Under the pieces are notes generated by a model, which had not been told where the DNA came from, searched no databases, and saw nothing but the letters and a program-made list of their open reading frames with translations. From Bradyrhizobium diazoefficiens (GTDB taxonomy: Bacteria > Pseudomonadota > Alphaproteobacteria > Rhizobiales > Xanthobacteraceae), in the NCBI RefSeq assembly GCF_018131185.1, contig NZ_JAFCJE010000005.1:434001-498000 (forward strand): a DNA stretch of 64,000 nt, in the 5' to 3' direction. The translations under genes were made by a program, and so were the position numbers. Every line of letters begins with the position of its first letter. Positions within the stretch are counted from its first letter, which is position 1. Shown one piece after another: positions 50,446 to 59,222 of the stretch.

Positions 50446-50961
50446 ATGCTGAGCACCGATCTCGCCGATCTGAAGGCGCATATGGCCGACAATCCCGGTG
50501 CGGTGATCGAGGATGTTGCGCGCGAGCGCAACGTCACCCCGCGCGCGGTGATCGAGGCGCTGCCGTCCTCCATGGTGCGCATCGGCGGCGGGGAGCATTT
50601 CGCCGCCGCCATGCGGGACATCGCCGAATGGGGCGAGGTCACGCTGATCGTGCATACGGACGATGCGATATTCGAGTTCACTGGCAGCATTCCCGCGGGC
50701 GAGATCGGCCGCGGCTATTTCAACCTGATGCAGCCGAAGGGACTGCACGGCCATCTTCGCCACGAGCGCTGTGCGGCCGTTGCCTTCGTCGAGCGGCCCT
50801 TCATGGGGAAGACTTCGGCCTTCGTCGCCTTCGTGAACGCCGACGGCGGCATCATGTTCAAGGTTTTCGTCGGCCGCGACGAGACGCGGGCGCTGCGTGC
50901 GGATCAACTGGCGCGGTTTCGGCAACTCGCGGACCGTCTTGCGGCAAAGCCGGCCACTTAG
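50446..50961 (+). CDS. hutX: haem carrier protein HutX/HuvX family
   Basis: A 171-residue protein of the HutX/HugX family, cytoplasmic haem-binding or carrier proteins. MVRIGGGEHFAAAMRDIAEW, GRGYFNLMQPKGLHGHLRHE and FVERPFMGKTSAFVAFVNAD are family blocks. It probably hands haem from the importer to HmuQ. It sits 30 bases after hmuQ and 26 before exbB in the same operon. Confidence 0.88.
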   Translation: MLSTDLADLKAHMADNPGAVIEDVARERNVTPRAVIEALPSSMVRIGGGEHFAAAMRDIAEWGEVTLIVHTDDAIFEFTGSIPAGEIGRGYFNLMQPKGLHGHLRHERCAAVAFVERPFMGKTSAFVAFVNADGGIMFKVFVGRDETRALRADQLARFRQLADRLAAKPAT

Positions 50962-50987
50962 CTTTCTCTATCTGTCGGGAGATCGGG

Positions 50988-51764
<777 letters not shown>

Positions 51765-51768
51765 GGCC

Positions 51769-52209
51769 ATGGCAGCAAAGCTCGGCGCATCGAGGCTCGG
51801 CTCGCGCGGCGACGCGAGCGATCTCGACGTCACCCACGAGATCAACGTCACGCCGTTCATCGACGTGATGCTGGTGCTGCTGATCATCTTCATGGTGGCA
51901 GCCCCACTCGCAACCGTCGATATCGGCGTTGAGCTGCCCGCCACCGCCGCCGAGCCGGCGCCGCGGCCGGACAAGCCGACCTTCGTGACGGTGAAGCCGG
52001 ATCTCACCGTGGCCGTCGGTGAGGAGACAATGGCACGCGAGGGCCTCGTCACGGCGCTCGATGCGGCCACCAAGGGCCGCAAGGACGAACGCATCTATCT
52101 GCGCGCCGACAAGGCCGTCTCCTATGGAGACCTGATGGAGGTGATGAACGCCTTGCGCAACGCCGGCTATCTCAAGGTCGCGCTGGTCGGCCTCGACGGA
52201 CGCAGCTGA
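51769..52209 (+). CDS. exbD: ExbD proton channel subunit
   Basis: A 146-residue TolR/ExbD protein. The single helix contains the essential Asp: NVTPFIDVMLVLLIIFMVAA. The periplasmic domain ends YLKVALVGLDGRS. It starts 4 bases after exbB, and its TGA overlaps the tonB ATG (TGATG). Confidence 0.94.
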   Translation: MAAKLGASRLGSRGDASDLDVTHEINVTPFIDVMLVLLIIFMVAAPLATVDIGVELPATAAEPAPRPDKPTFVTVKPDLTVAVGEETMAREGLVTALDAATKGRKDERIYLRADKAVSYGDLMEVMNALRNAGYLKVALVGLDGRS

Positions 52210-53036
52210 TGACCGCGAACGCCTTCGCCCTGCATGAGCCGCTCGGCGAGCGTGAGGGCGCGCGCTGGGGCGCTTCGGCGGCGGCGATCGTGGCGTTGCA
52301 CATCGCGGCCGCAATGCTGGCGATGAACTGGCTGAAACACGTGCCGGAGCAGGGCGTCAACATGCCGGCCGTCCTCGTCGATATGACGCCGGAGACGTCG
52401 GCACCGCAGGCAACACCGCTCGATATCGCGCCCGGACCGGTGATGCAGCAGGCGGACGCCTCGCCGCCGGAGCCGGTGCAACAGCAGGCCGTCGAAGACA
52501 TGATTCCGCCGACGCCGCCGCAGGAAAAGCCGGATGTGGTTGCGCCGCCGGAGCAGAAGCTCGAGCCAGTTCCGCCGAAGCCCGAGCCCGCGAAAGTCGT
52601 GCCCGTCGAGAAACCGGCGCCGGCCAAGCCCAAGTTGGTGCGCCCCGATGCCCGGAAGCCGTCCGAGGCGCCCCCCGCGCCCCGCACCAGCGCACCGCCG
52701 CGTGCGGAGCGCGAAGCTCCGCTTGCCTCGGCGGTGAGTGCTGGTGCCGTCGCATCCGCGATGGCGACCTATTACCAGCGCGTCCGCGCGCATCTGATGC
52801 GCTTTCATCAGTATCCGGCCGGTGCCAATGGTCAGAAAGGCGTCGTCAGGCTGACCTTCACGCTCGGCCGCGGCGGCCAGGTCCTGTCCAGCCGAGTCAG
52901 CGGATCGTCGGGTGTTGCGGCGCTTGACGCCCAGGCCGCAGCGATGATGCGTCAGGCCCAACCGTTCCCGGCAATGCCGCCCGAGATCACATATTCAATG
53001 GTTCCTATCAACATCCCGGTAAACTTCGGGAGGTGA
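52209..53036 (+). CDS. tonB: TonB energy transducer
   Basis: A 275-residue TonB. The N-terminal helix IVALHIAAAMLAMNWL bears the conserved His. A long Pro/Glu/Lys-rich spacer spans about residues 75-165 (KPEPAKVVPVEKPAPAKPKL). The C-terminal TonB domain reads YQRVRAHLMRFHQYPAGANG and VVRLTFTLGRGGQVLSSRVS. It spans the periplasm to energise HmuR. ATG 52209 overlaps the exbD stop; a hairpin follows. Confidence 0.93.
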   Translation: MTANAFALHEPLGEREGARWGASAAAIVALHIAAAMLAMNWLKHVPEQGVNMPAVLVDMTPETSAPQATPLDIAPGPVMQQADASPPEPVQQQAVEDMIPPTPPQEKPDVVAPPEQKLEPVPPKPEPAKVVPVEKPAPAKPKLVRPDARKPSEAPPAPRTSAPPRAEREAPLASAVSAGAVASAMATYYQRVRAHLMRFHQYPAGANGQKGVVRLTFTLGRGGQVLSSRVSGSSGVAALDAQAAAMMRQAQPFPAMPPEITYSMVPINIPVNFGR

Positions 53037-53039
53037 AGG

Positions 53040-53072
53040 AGCTCCTCCCCCGCGACAAGCGGGAGAGGAGCT
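53040..53072. terminator. hairpin between tonB and the phytase-like gene
   Basis: GCTCCTC (53041-53047) pairs with GAGGAGC (53065-53071), and CCCGC (53049-53053) with GCGGG (53059-53063), loop GACAA. It lies between two convergent genes and is a candidate bidirectional terminator. Confidence 0.65.
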
Positions 53073-53081
53073 GACACAGGC

Positions 53082-54437
53082 TCACTTGGCCTTCAGGAAA
53101 TCCGCGACTTCGAGCAGCATGAACTCGTCGTCGTCGGCCTTGTTGGGATCGCGGCTGGAGGAGAGCGGCAGATTGTTGTCGTTGCCGACGATGATGTGGG
53201 TGTCGTCGACGCGATCGACGTTCTCGATGGTGAAGAACGGGAAGGTGTAGACGCCGTCGTTGAGCGGCTTCTTCGCCTTCTTGTCGGGATCCCTGATCTT
53301 CATCAGGTCGATATAGCCGATCTTGCGCACGGGCTTGCCGACATTGGCGTCGGTCAGCTCGATCTTGTAGATGCGTTTGAACTTGGCAAGGTCAGGAAAG
53401 CAGTTCTCGCCGCGCTGGCCTTGCGGACAGGCCTTGTCAGCGGTGCCTTCCCCATTGTCGCGCTCGATGATCAGGCCGGAGGCCTGATCGATCATGTTGA
53501 AATCGCCGATGGCGTTGCCGTTCTGCTCGAACACATACTGCCAGTGGCGGCCGGTGAATTTTTCCGCGGCGACGTCGAATTCGAGGATGCGGGCGGCTTC
53601 CTTGCCGTCGACCTTCTCCCAGTCCTTCTTGTCGGCGTCCCACAGCGGTCCTTCGAGCAGGCCGTAGAGGTATTTTCCGTCCTTGGACGACGCAAAGCCC
53701 TCATAGCCCTTGGAGCGGCGGAGGTTGACGTTGGTGTAGGTCGCGCCCGGCGCGGCCGGCGTTCCCACCGCCCAATTGTCCGGCGAGCGCACCGGCTTGC
53801 CGTCCGCGATCGTATCGAACACGCCGAGGATCTTGCCTGTCTTGTCGGCCTTCAGGATGTAGGGGCCGAACTCGTCGCCGATCCAGAAGGTGTCGCCGAT
53901 GATCTGGAAACCTTCGGTGTCGAAATCGGAGCCGGTGAGGTAACGCTTCTGCGTGTCTTCATGCACGATGCGGAAGGGCACCTTCTTGTCGGGGTCGTGC
54001 AGGAAGATCGTCTCCAGCCGCTCGATCTTGCCGCCGGCCCAGTCCACCTTGTAGCGGTTGAGATACAGCATCGAGTCCGGCGAGTTGGCGCGGGCGCCCA
54101 TGCCGTTGTCGGTGATGACCCAGAAGCTGCCGTCGGGCATGGTCTTGATGCCGGAATGGCCCTGCAGCGGCTGTCCCTTGAACGGCAGCGACACGCCGGT
54201 CGGACGTTCATAGGACTTGCCCATCACCGTGCCGAGCGCGTCGACGCGCTTGCCGGTGGTGTATTTGCCCGAAATCTTGAGATCGGCGGGGGCATCTGCG
54301 GGAGCGTCGATGAAGGTGGCGGCCGGCATCACTGCGTGGCCGGCAAGCTTGGCCGGGAATTCGCCCTCGCTCTGCGCGAGCACGGGGCTCGCGGTGAAAA
54401 TGATCGTTGCGACGGTGGCAAGAAAAGTCGCGCGCAT
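53082..54437 (-). CDS. phytase-like esterase domain protein, exported
   Basis: A 451-residue protein with a signal peptide (about 1-22, ASPVLAQSE). The phytase-like esterase domain (PF13449 type) is recognised by PLQGHSGIKTMPDGSFWVIT DNG, the YLTGSDFDTEGFQIIGDTFW block and GYEGFASSKDGKYLYGLLEG. Members are periplasmic beta-propeller proteins that may act on phosphate esters or other substrates. ATG 54437 with CAGGAGA upstream is chosen. It is downstream of an ABC importer on the same strand, 84 bases away. Confidence 0.85.
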   Translation of the reverse strand: MRATFLATVATIIFTASPVLAQSEGEFPAKLAGHAVMPAATFIDAPADAPADLKISGKYTTGKRVDALGTVMGKSYERPTGVSLPFKGQPLQGHSGIKTMPDGSFWVITDNGMGARANSPDSMLYLNRYKVDWAGGKIERLETIFLHDPDKKVPFRIVHEDTQKRYLTGSDFDTEGFQIIGDTFWIGDEFGPYILKADKTGKILGVFDTIADGKPVRSPDNWAVGTPAAPGATYTNVNLRRSKGYEGFASSKDGKYLYGLLEGPLWDADKKDWEKVDGKEAARILEFDVAAEKFTGRHWQYVFEQNGNAIGDFNMIDQASGLIIERDNGEGTADKACPQGQRGENCFPDLAKFKRIYKIELTDANVGKPVRKIGYIDLMKIRDPDKKAKKPLNDGVYTFPFFTIENVDRVDDTHIIVGNDNNLPLSSSRDPNKADDDEFMLLEVADFLKAK

Positions 54438-54521
54438 GTGCGTCTCCTGTTGGCGGAGCACGTCTTATGCGGATCGCGTGTTGCAGTTTTGTGAAACCGG
54501 GCCAAACGCCGCGGTGGCCGG

Positions 54522-55418
54522 CTACTCCTTCACCGCGCCCGTCAGCGAGGACACGTAGTAATCGACGAACAGCGAGTAGAAGATCGCAACCGGCAGCGAT
54601 CCCAGCAGCGATCCCGCCATCAGTGCGCCCCACTGGTAGACGTCGCCGGTGACGAGCTCGGTCAGGATCGCGACCGGCACGGTCTTGTTGGCGCCGCTCT
54701 GGATGAAGGCGAGCGCATAGATGAACTCGTTCCAGGACAGCGTGAAGGAGAAGATGCCGGCCGAGATCAGCCCGGGCACGGCCAGCGGCAGCGTGATCCG
54801 CCGCAGGATCTGCAGGCGCGTCGCACCATCGACCAGCGCGCATTCCTCGAGCTCGTAGGGGATCGATTTGAAATAGCCGATCAGCAGCCAGGTGCAGAAC
54901 GGCACCAGGAAGGTCGGGTAGACCAGGATCAACGCGATCGGGCTATCGAAAAGGCCAAACTGCACCACGACGGTTGCAAGCGGAATGAACAGGATCGACG
55001 GCGGCACGAGATAGGCGAGATAAATGCCGAGGCCCACATAAGGGCTGCCGCGGAAGCGCAAGCGTTCGATGGCATAGGCCGCGAGCGTGCTCGCGATCAG
55101 GGACAGCGTGGTCGAGCCGATCGCCACCGTCATCGTCGTCCACAGCCAGCGCGGATAGGCGGTGTCGAACAACAGATGCTTGATGTGGGCGAGCGTAGGC
55201 GAGGATATCCAGAACGGATTGTGGTCCTTGTAGTTCAACAGTTCTGCGTTCGGCTTGAACGAGGTGATCGTCATCCAGTAGAACGGAAACAGCAGGATCA
55301 GCACGAAGCAGCCGAGTGGCAAATAGATCATCATCAGCCGCCGCAGCCCGGAATCCCAGGCCATGGTGTCGGGTGCCGCCTTCGCGTCCGCGGTCGGTTG
55401 CGCGACGGTGTCAGTCAT
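54522..55418 (-). CDS. sugar-type ABC transporter permease (MalG-like)
   Basis: A 298-residue CUT1 permease. An N-terminal hydrophilic part is followed by six hydrophobic segments; the EAA loop is EECALVDGATRLQILRRITL and the ending FYSLFVDYYVSSLTGAVKE is typical. It is the third gene of binding protein-permease-permease. It overlaps the upstream permease by 8 bases. No ATPase gene is nearby. Confidence 0.88.
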   Translation of the reverse strand: MTDTVAQPTADAKAAPDTMAWDSGLRRLMMIYLPLGCFVLILLFPFYWMTITSFKPNAELLNYKDHNPFWISSPTLAHIKHLLFDTAYPRWLWTTMTVAIGSTTLSLIASTLAAYAIERLRFRGSPYVGLGIYLAYLVPPSILFIPLATVVVQFGLFDSPIALILVYPTFLVPFCTWLLIGYFKSIPYELEECALVDGATRLQILRRITLPLAVPGLISAGIFSFTLSWNEFIYALAFIQSGANKTVPVAILTELVTGDVYQWGALMAGSLLGSLPVAIFYSLFVDYYVSSLTGAVKE

Positions 55419-56367
55419 TGGCCTCTCCCTGCTGCCATTTGCGGCGCGCCAGGCCGAAATAGGAGAACAGCGTCGCGAACACCAGGAACGGGATCATCGA
55501 CACCGCGATCGCCGCACCTTCGCCGAGCTCGCCGCCGGCGATGCCGCGCTGAAACGCCAGCGTCGCCAGCAGATGGGTCGAGTTGACCGGCCCGCCGCGG
55601 GTGATGGCGTAGACCAGCTGGAAGTCGGTGAAGGTGAAGATGATCGAGAAGGTCATGACGATGGCGAGGATCGGCATCATCATCGGGAAGGTGATGTAGC
55701 GGAAGCGCTGCCAGGCGCTGGCCCCGTCCAGCATCGCGGCCTCGTAGAGCGAGGGCGAGATGGTCTGCAGGCCCGCCAGCAGCGAGATCGCGACGAAGGG
55801 GATGCCGCGCCAGATATTGGCGGCGATCAGCGAGAAGCGCGCCGGCCATGGCGAGCCGAGGAAGTCGATATTGCTCGAACGCCAACCCAGCACGTCGACG
55901 AGAAGATAGGAGATGATCGAGAACTGCGGATCGTAGATCCACCAGAACGCCAGCGCCGAGAGCACGGTCGGCACGATCCAGGGCAGCAGGATGATCGCAC
56001 GCAGGATGCTCTTGAACGGAAAATGGTTGTTGAGCAGCAGCGCGAGCCAGAAGCCGAGCGCGAACTTCCCGAAGGTCGCTATCCCCGTATAGACCACGCT
56101 GTAGAACACCGCGTTCCACCACAAGGGATCGGTGAGCAGATACTGGAAATTCTCGATGCCGACGAAGATGCCGCTCCGGCCGATCGTGGTGTCGGTGAAG
56201 GCGAGCCAGATGCCGAGACCGAGGGGATAGGTGAGAAACACCGAGAGCAGCCCGATCGCGGGCGCCAGGCACATCACGATCAGGAACGGCTTGTAGTCGA
56301 AGAGCCGCACCAGCCAGGACGGCTGCCGGTGCGCGAGGCCGGTGGAAGAGAGGGTGGTCACGGACAT
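55411..56367 (-). CDS. sugar-type ABC transporter permease (MalF-like)
   Basis: A 318-residue permease with six hydrophobic segments. VMCLAPAIGLLSVFLTYPLG is the usual start, GAFTDTTIG-like WLAFTDTTIGRSGIFVG follows, and the EAA loop is YEAAMLDGASAWQRFRYITF. ATG 56367 is preceded by an inverted-repeat region. Partners: the binding protein upstream and the MalG-like gene downstream. Confidence 0.88.
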   Translation of the reverse strand: MSVTTLSSTGLAHRQPSWLVRLFDYKPFLIVMCLAPAIGLLSVFLTYPLGLGIWLAFTDTTIGRSGIFVGIENFQYLLTDPLWWNAVFYSVVYTGIATFGKFALGFWLALLLNNHFPFKSILRAIILLPWIVPTVLSALAFWWIYDPQFSIISYLLVDVLGWRSSNIDFLGSPWPARFSLIAANIWRGIPFVAISLLAGLQTISPSLYEAAMLDGASAWQRFRYITFPMMMPILAIVMTFSIIFTFTDFQLVYAITRGGPVNSTHLLATLAFQRGIAGGELGEGAAIAVSMIPFLVFATLFSYFGLARRKWQQGEAND

Positions 56368-56400
56368 CAGGTCGTTGTCCTGTTCTAGGAAGTCACTCTA

Positions 56401-56489
56401 CCGTCATTGCGAGGAGCTCTTGCGACGAAGCAATCCAGACTGCATCCGCGGAGGGCTTCTGGATTGCTTCGCTTCGCTCGCAATAACGG
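56401..56489. repeat. palindromic repeat element (GTCATTGCGAG type)
   Basis: CCGTCATTGCGAG (56401-56413) and CTCGCAATAACGG (56477-56489, one mismatch) form outer arms; GAAGCAATCCAG (56427-56438) and CTGGATTGCTTC (56459-56470) inner perfect arms. It sits between the binding-protein stop and the permease start. I recall elements of this type as abundant in Bradyrhizobium. Confidence 0.85.
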
Positions 56490-56492
56490 TCC

Positions 56493-57833
56493 TTACCGCT
56501 GCCGCCGGAAGTACCGCTTGCAGCGCTGCTCGGCTTCCGCCGCGGCGGCCTCCGGCGTGGCTGCACCGGTCGCGACGGACGCGCACATCTGAATCAGCAC
56601 GTAGTCCGCGCTGACGGCTCCCGTCGCCGTCGAGATCGGGCCTTTGTAGCCGTCATAGTAGGTGCTGTTCATCGTGTTCTTGAACAGCTGCACCTTTGGA
56701 TCCTGCGACCATACGGCGGCCTCGGCATAAGCGGCCAGCGGCTGGGACCAGTAACCGGAATTGGCGTTGAGCCACGGCTCGTATTGGTCCTTTTCCAGCA
56801 TGTATTGCAGGAAGGCCTTGGCGGCGTTCGGATACGGGCTGTGCTTGAACACCATGGCGTTGAGCGTCAGGCCGGCCATCGGAGAGACCTTGGCGAGGCC
56901 CTTGGGCAGCAGCTGATGCTCGCTGTCCTCGGCGATCGCCTTGGTCGCCGGGTCGTTCTTCAGCGAGAAGTACAGCGAGACGCCGTTGGCGGTTAGGGAG
57001 ATTTCCTGCGAGGAATAGGCGCGGTTGTTGCTGACGTCGTTCCAGGATGGCGTGCCGGCGATGAAGGTCGGGTAGAGCTCCTTGACCCAGTTCAGAGCGG
57101 CGATCGTCTCCTTGCTGTTGATGACGACATTGCCTTCCTCGTCGAGCAGGGCGGCGTTGTGCGACCACAGCGCCCAGTTGGCGAAGCCGTTGCCGTCGCC
57201 CTTGGCGTTGCCGAGCGCGAAGCCGGCCGGCTTGCCGGCCTTGTGCAGCTTGCGGCAGAGGTCGAGCACGCCGGCATGGTCTTCCGGAACCTTGTCGAAG
57301 CCGACCGATTGCAGGATCGACTTCCGGTAGATCAGGGGACCTGCGGTGGCCCCGAAGGGCAGGCCGATCCAGGATTCGCTCTTGCTCTTCTTGCCGTATT
57401 TCTGCGCCAGCGGCAGCCAGCCGCCATAACGCTTGCCGAGATAGTCGGCGACGTCGGTCAGGTCGATCAGCTTGTCGACGTAGATGTGGGGAGCGTCGGA
57501 GAAGCCGATGATGATGTCGGGGCCGGCGCCGGAGTTCGAGGTGACCGCGGTCTGCTGGTTGATGTCCTCCCAGCCGACGAAGTCGACCTTGACCTCGACC
57601 CCGGTCTCCTTGGTGAACTTTGCCGCATTTGCGCGGAACACATCCTCGTCGGCCTGGACGAAACGCACCGGGCGCAGCATCCGCAAGGATGCACCCTTCT
57701 CGATCTCGCGCTTGGGCGCCGCCACGTCCGCGGCCTTGATATTGGATGTTTGCGCTGCAGCACCGGTGGCCGCGAGCGTTGCAGCGGACAGGCCCAGCGC
57801 CAAGGCATCACGACGTGTGATGTCGTTCCTCAT
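56493..57833 (-). CDS. sugar-type ABC transporter substrate-binding protein
   Basis: A 446-residue family-1 solute-binding protein. A Tat-like signal (RRDALALGLSAATLAATGAA) begins it. FVQADEDVFRANAAKFTKET is typical, as are NGFANWALWSHNAALLDEEG and FLQYMLEKDQYEPWLNANSG. ATG 57833 has GGGAGGT 4 bases upstream. It heads binding protein-permease-permease. The dehydrogenase gene lies 86 bases upstream on the same strand and may share its transcript. Confidence 0.88.
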   Translation of the reverse strand: MRNDITRRDALALGLSAATLAATGAAAQTSNIKAADVAAPKREIEKGASLRMLRPVRFVQADEDVFRANAAKFTKETGVEVKVDFVGWEDINQQTAVTSNSGAGPDIIIGFSDAPHIYVDKLIDLTDVADYLGKRYGGWLPLAQKYGKKSKSESWIGLPFGATAGPLIYRKSILQSVGFDKVPEDHAGVLDLCRKLHKAGKPAGFALGNAKGDGNGFANWALWSHNAALLDEEGNVVINSKETIAALNWVKELYPTFIAGTPSWNDVSNNRAYSSQEISLTANGVSLYFSLKNDPATKAIAEDSEHQLLPKGLAKVSPMAGLTLNAMVFKHSPYPNAAKAFLQYMLEKDQYEPWLNANSGYWSQPLAAYAEAAVWSQDPKVQLFKNTMNSTYYDGYKGPISTATGAVSADYVLIQMCASVATGAATPEAAAAEAEQRCKRYFRRQR

Positions 57834-57918
57834 CAGTACCTCCCTATGATGTCTCCCTTCCCGGCGTTGATCACCGGTGAAGGGTCGTTTCGGTCGTCGG
57901 CGCGTTCGCGCCGACCGC

Positions 57919-58962
57919 CTAGCTGTTCGGCCCCCGATCCATGCTGACGGGTTGCCAGCGACGGAGCGTGGTGGTCTGCAGCACCGACGGATTGACACAG
58001 CTTACCGGCCACATGCCCTGCAGCACCAGTGACAATTCGTAGCCCACCCGGCGCTTGCGCGCTTCGTCAAACCGTGCCGAGGCCGACGCCACATGGGCGG
58101 TCAGGGTCACGTTCTCCATGCCGAGCAGGGGATTGTTGTGCGAGGGCGGTTCCTTCTCCAGCACGTCGAGGGCGGCGTGGGCTATCCAGCCCTCCTGCAG
58201 CGCCTTGATCAGGCTCTCCTCGTCCACGGTGGCGCCGCGCCCGGTGTTGACGAAGATCGAGCCCTTCTTCATCTGCCGAAAGTGCTTCTCGGTCAGCATG
58301 TGATGGACCTCCGGCCTTGCCGGGGCATGCATCGAGACGAAGTCGGATTGCGACAGCACCTCGTTCAGCGTCGCCGGGATCACGCCGTGGTCGTACATCA
58401 GCGTTTCCTGAATGAAGGGATCGTAGGCCATCATGCGCAGGCCGAATGGTGCCGCGCGCTTCGCAACGGCACGGGCCACGCGGCCGAACGAGACGAAGCC
58501 GAGCGTCTGGCCCATCAGCCTGGGGACCTTGAGCAGCGCCGGCCGGCCCTCGGCCCAGCGGCCGTCGCGCACCATGCGGTCCTGCTCGACCAGACGGCGG
58601 AAGCCGGCGAGCAGCAGCATCATGGCGTGATCGGCGACCTCCTCGATGAAGGTGTCGGGGATGTTGGTGACGGGAATGCCGCGCGCCGTGGCGGCCTTGA
58701 CGTCGACGCTGTCGACGCCGACCGAGCCGAGCGTGATGACCTTGCAGCCTTCCAGCGCGTCGATGATGGTCTTGGTGATGGGGATGCCCTTGGCGTAGAT
58801 CGCGTCGGCGGACTTCGCGGCGGCAATGAACCCGGCTTCGTCAGCGGGCGCCTCGACGATCTCGGCATCGATCGGATCGAGCGCTTCGCGCTCGAAGGAA
58901 TAGTCGCTGCCCGCGACCGTGAAGCTCGCGCCCTTCGGCGTCACCACCCTGTATTTCGGCAT
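57919..58962 (-). CDS. D-2-hydroxyacid dehydrogenase family protein
   Basis: A 347-residue D-isomer-specific 2-hydroxyacid dehydrogenase. The NAD-binding loop is MGQTLGFVSFGRVARAVAKR (the usual central Gly is Ser). Catalytic residues appear as Arg in FVNTGRGATVDEE, Glu in DVLEKEPPSHN and His in LTAHVASASA. It should interconvert a 2-hydroxy and a 2-oxo acid with NAD(P)H; substrate unknown. The tail RRWQPVSMDRGPNS is not conserved in the family. It is followed by the sugar ABC importer genes. Confidence 0.85.
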   Translation of the reverse strand: MPKYRVVTPKGASFTVAGSDYSFEREALDPIDAEIVEAPADEAGFIAAAKSADAIYAKGIPITKTIIDALEGCKVITLGSVGVDSVDVKAATARGIPVTNIPDTFIEEVADHAMMLLLAGFRRLVEQDRMVRDGRWAEGRPALLKVPRLMGQTLGFVSFGRVARAVAKRAAPFGLRMMAYDPFIQETLMYDHGVIPATLNEVLSQSDFVSMHAPARPEVHHMLTEKHFRQMKKGSIFVNTGRGATVDEESLIKALQEGWIAHAALDVLEKEPPSHNNPLLGMENVTLTAHVASASARFDEARKRRVGYELSLVLQGMWPVSCVNPSVLQTTTLRRWQPVSMDRGPNS

Positions 58963-59222
58963 TTCTTGCTCCCGATTTGGTTTGTCGGTTCTTGTTGTGA
59001 CCCGCCTCCGCGGGTGGGTCTTTACGTCTTTTACGCGAAATCGAGGTGATGGCCTACAATTCCCGGTTGTCGGGCCGGAGATAAGTTGCCGGTTTCCGCG
59101 CCTGCGTCCGGGCTTCTACGGAGGCGCGTAAGTAACTTGCTAAGGGGTCGGCCAATAGAAGTTGATTTGATTTTGATCGATCTGGTCGCGTGCCCGTATC
59201 CCCTTATTGCCGGAGCCATCCC

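Noticed and set aside
53040..53072. The GC-rich stem after tonB as part of a mobile repeat.
   Set aside because: It is a single short hairpin between convergent genes, better explained as a terminator.
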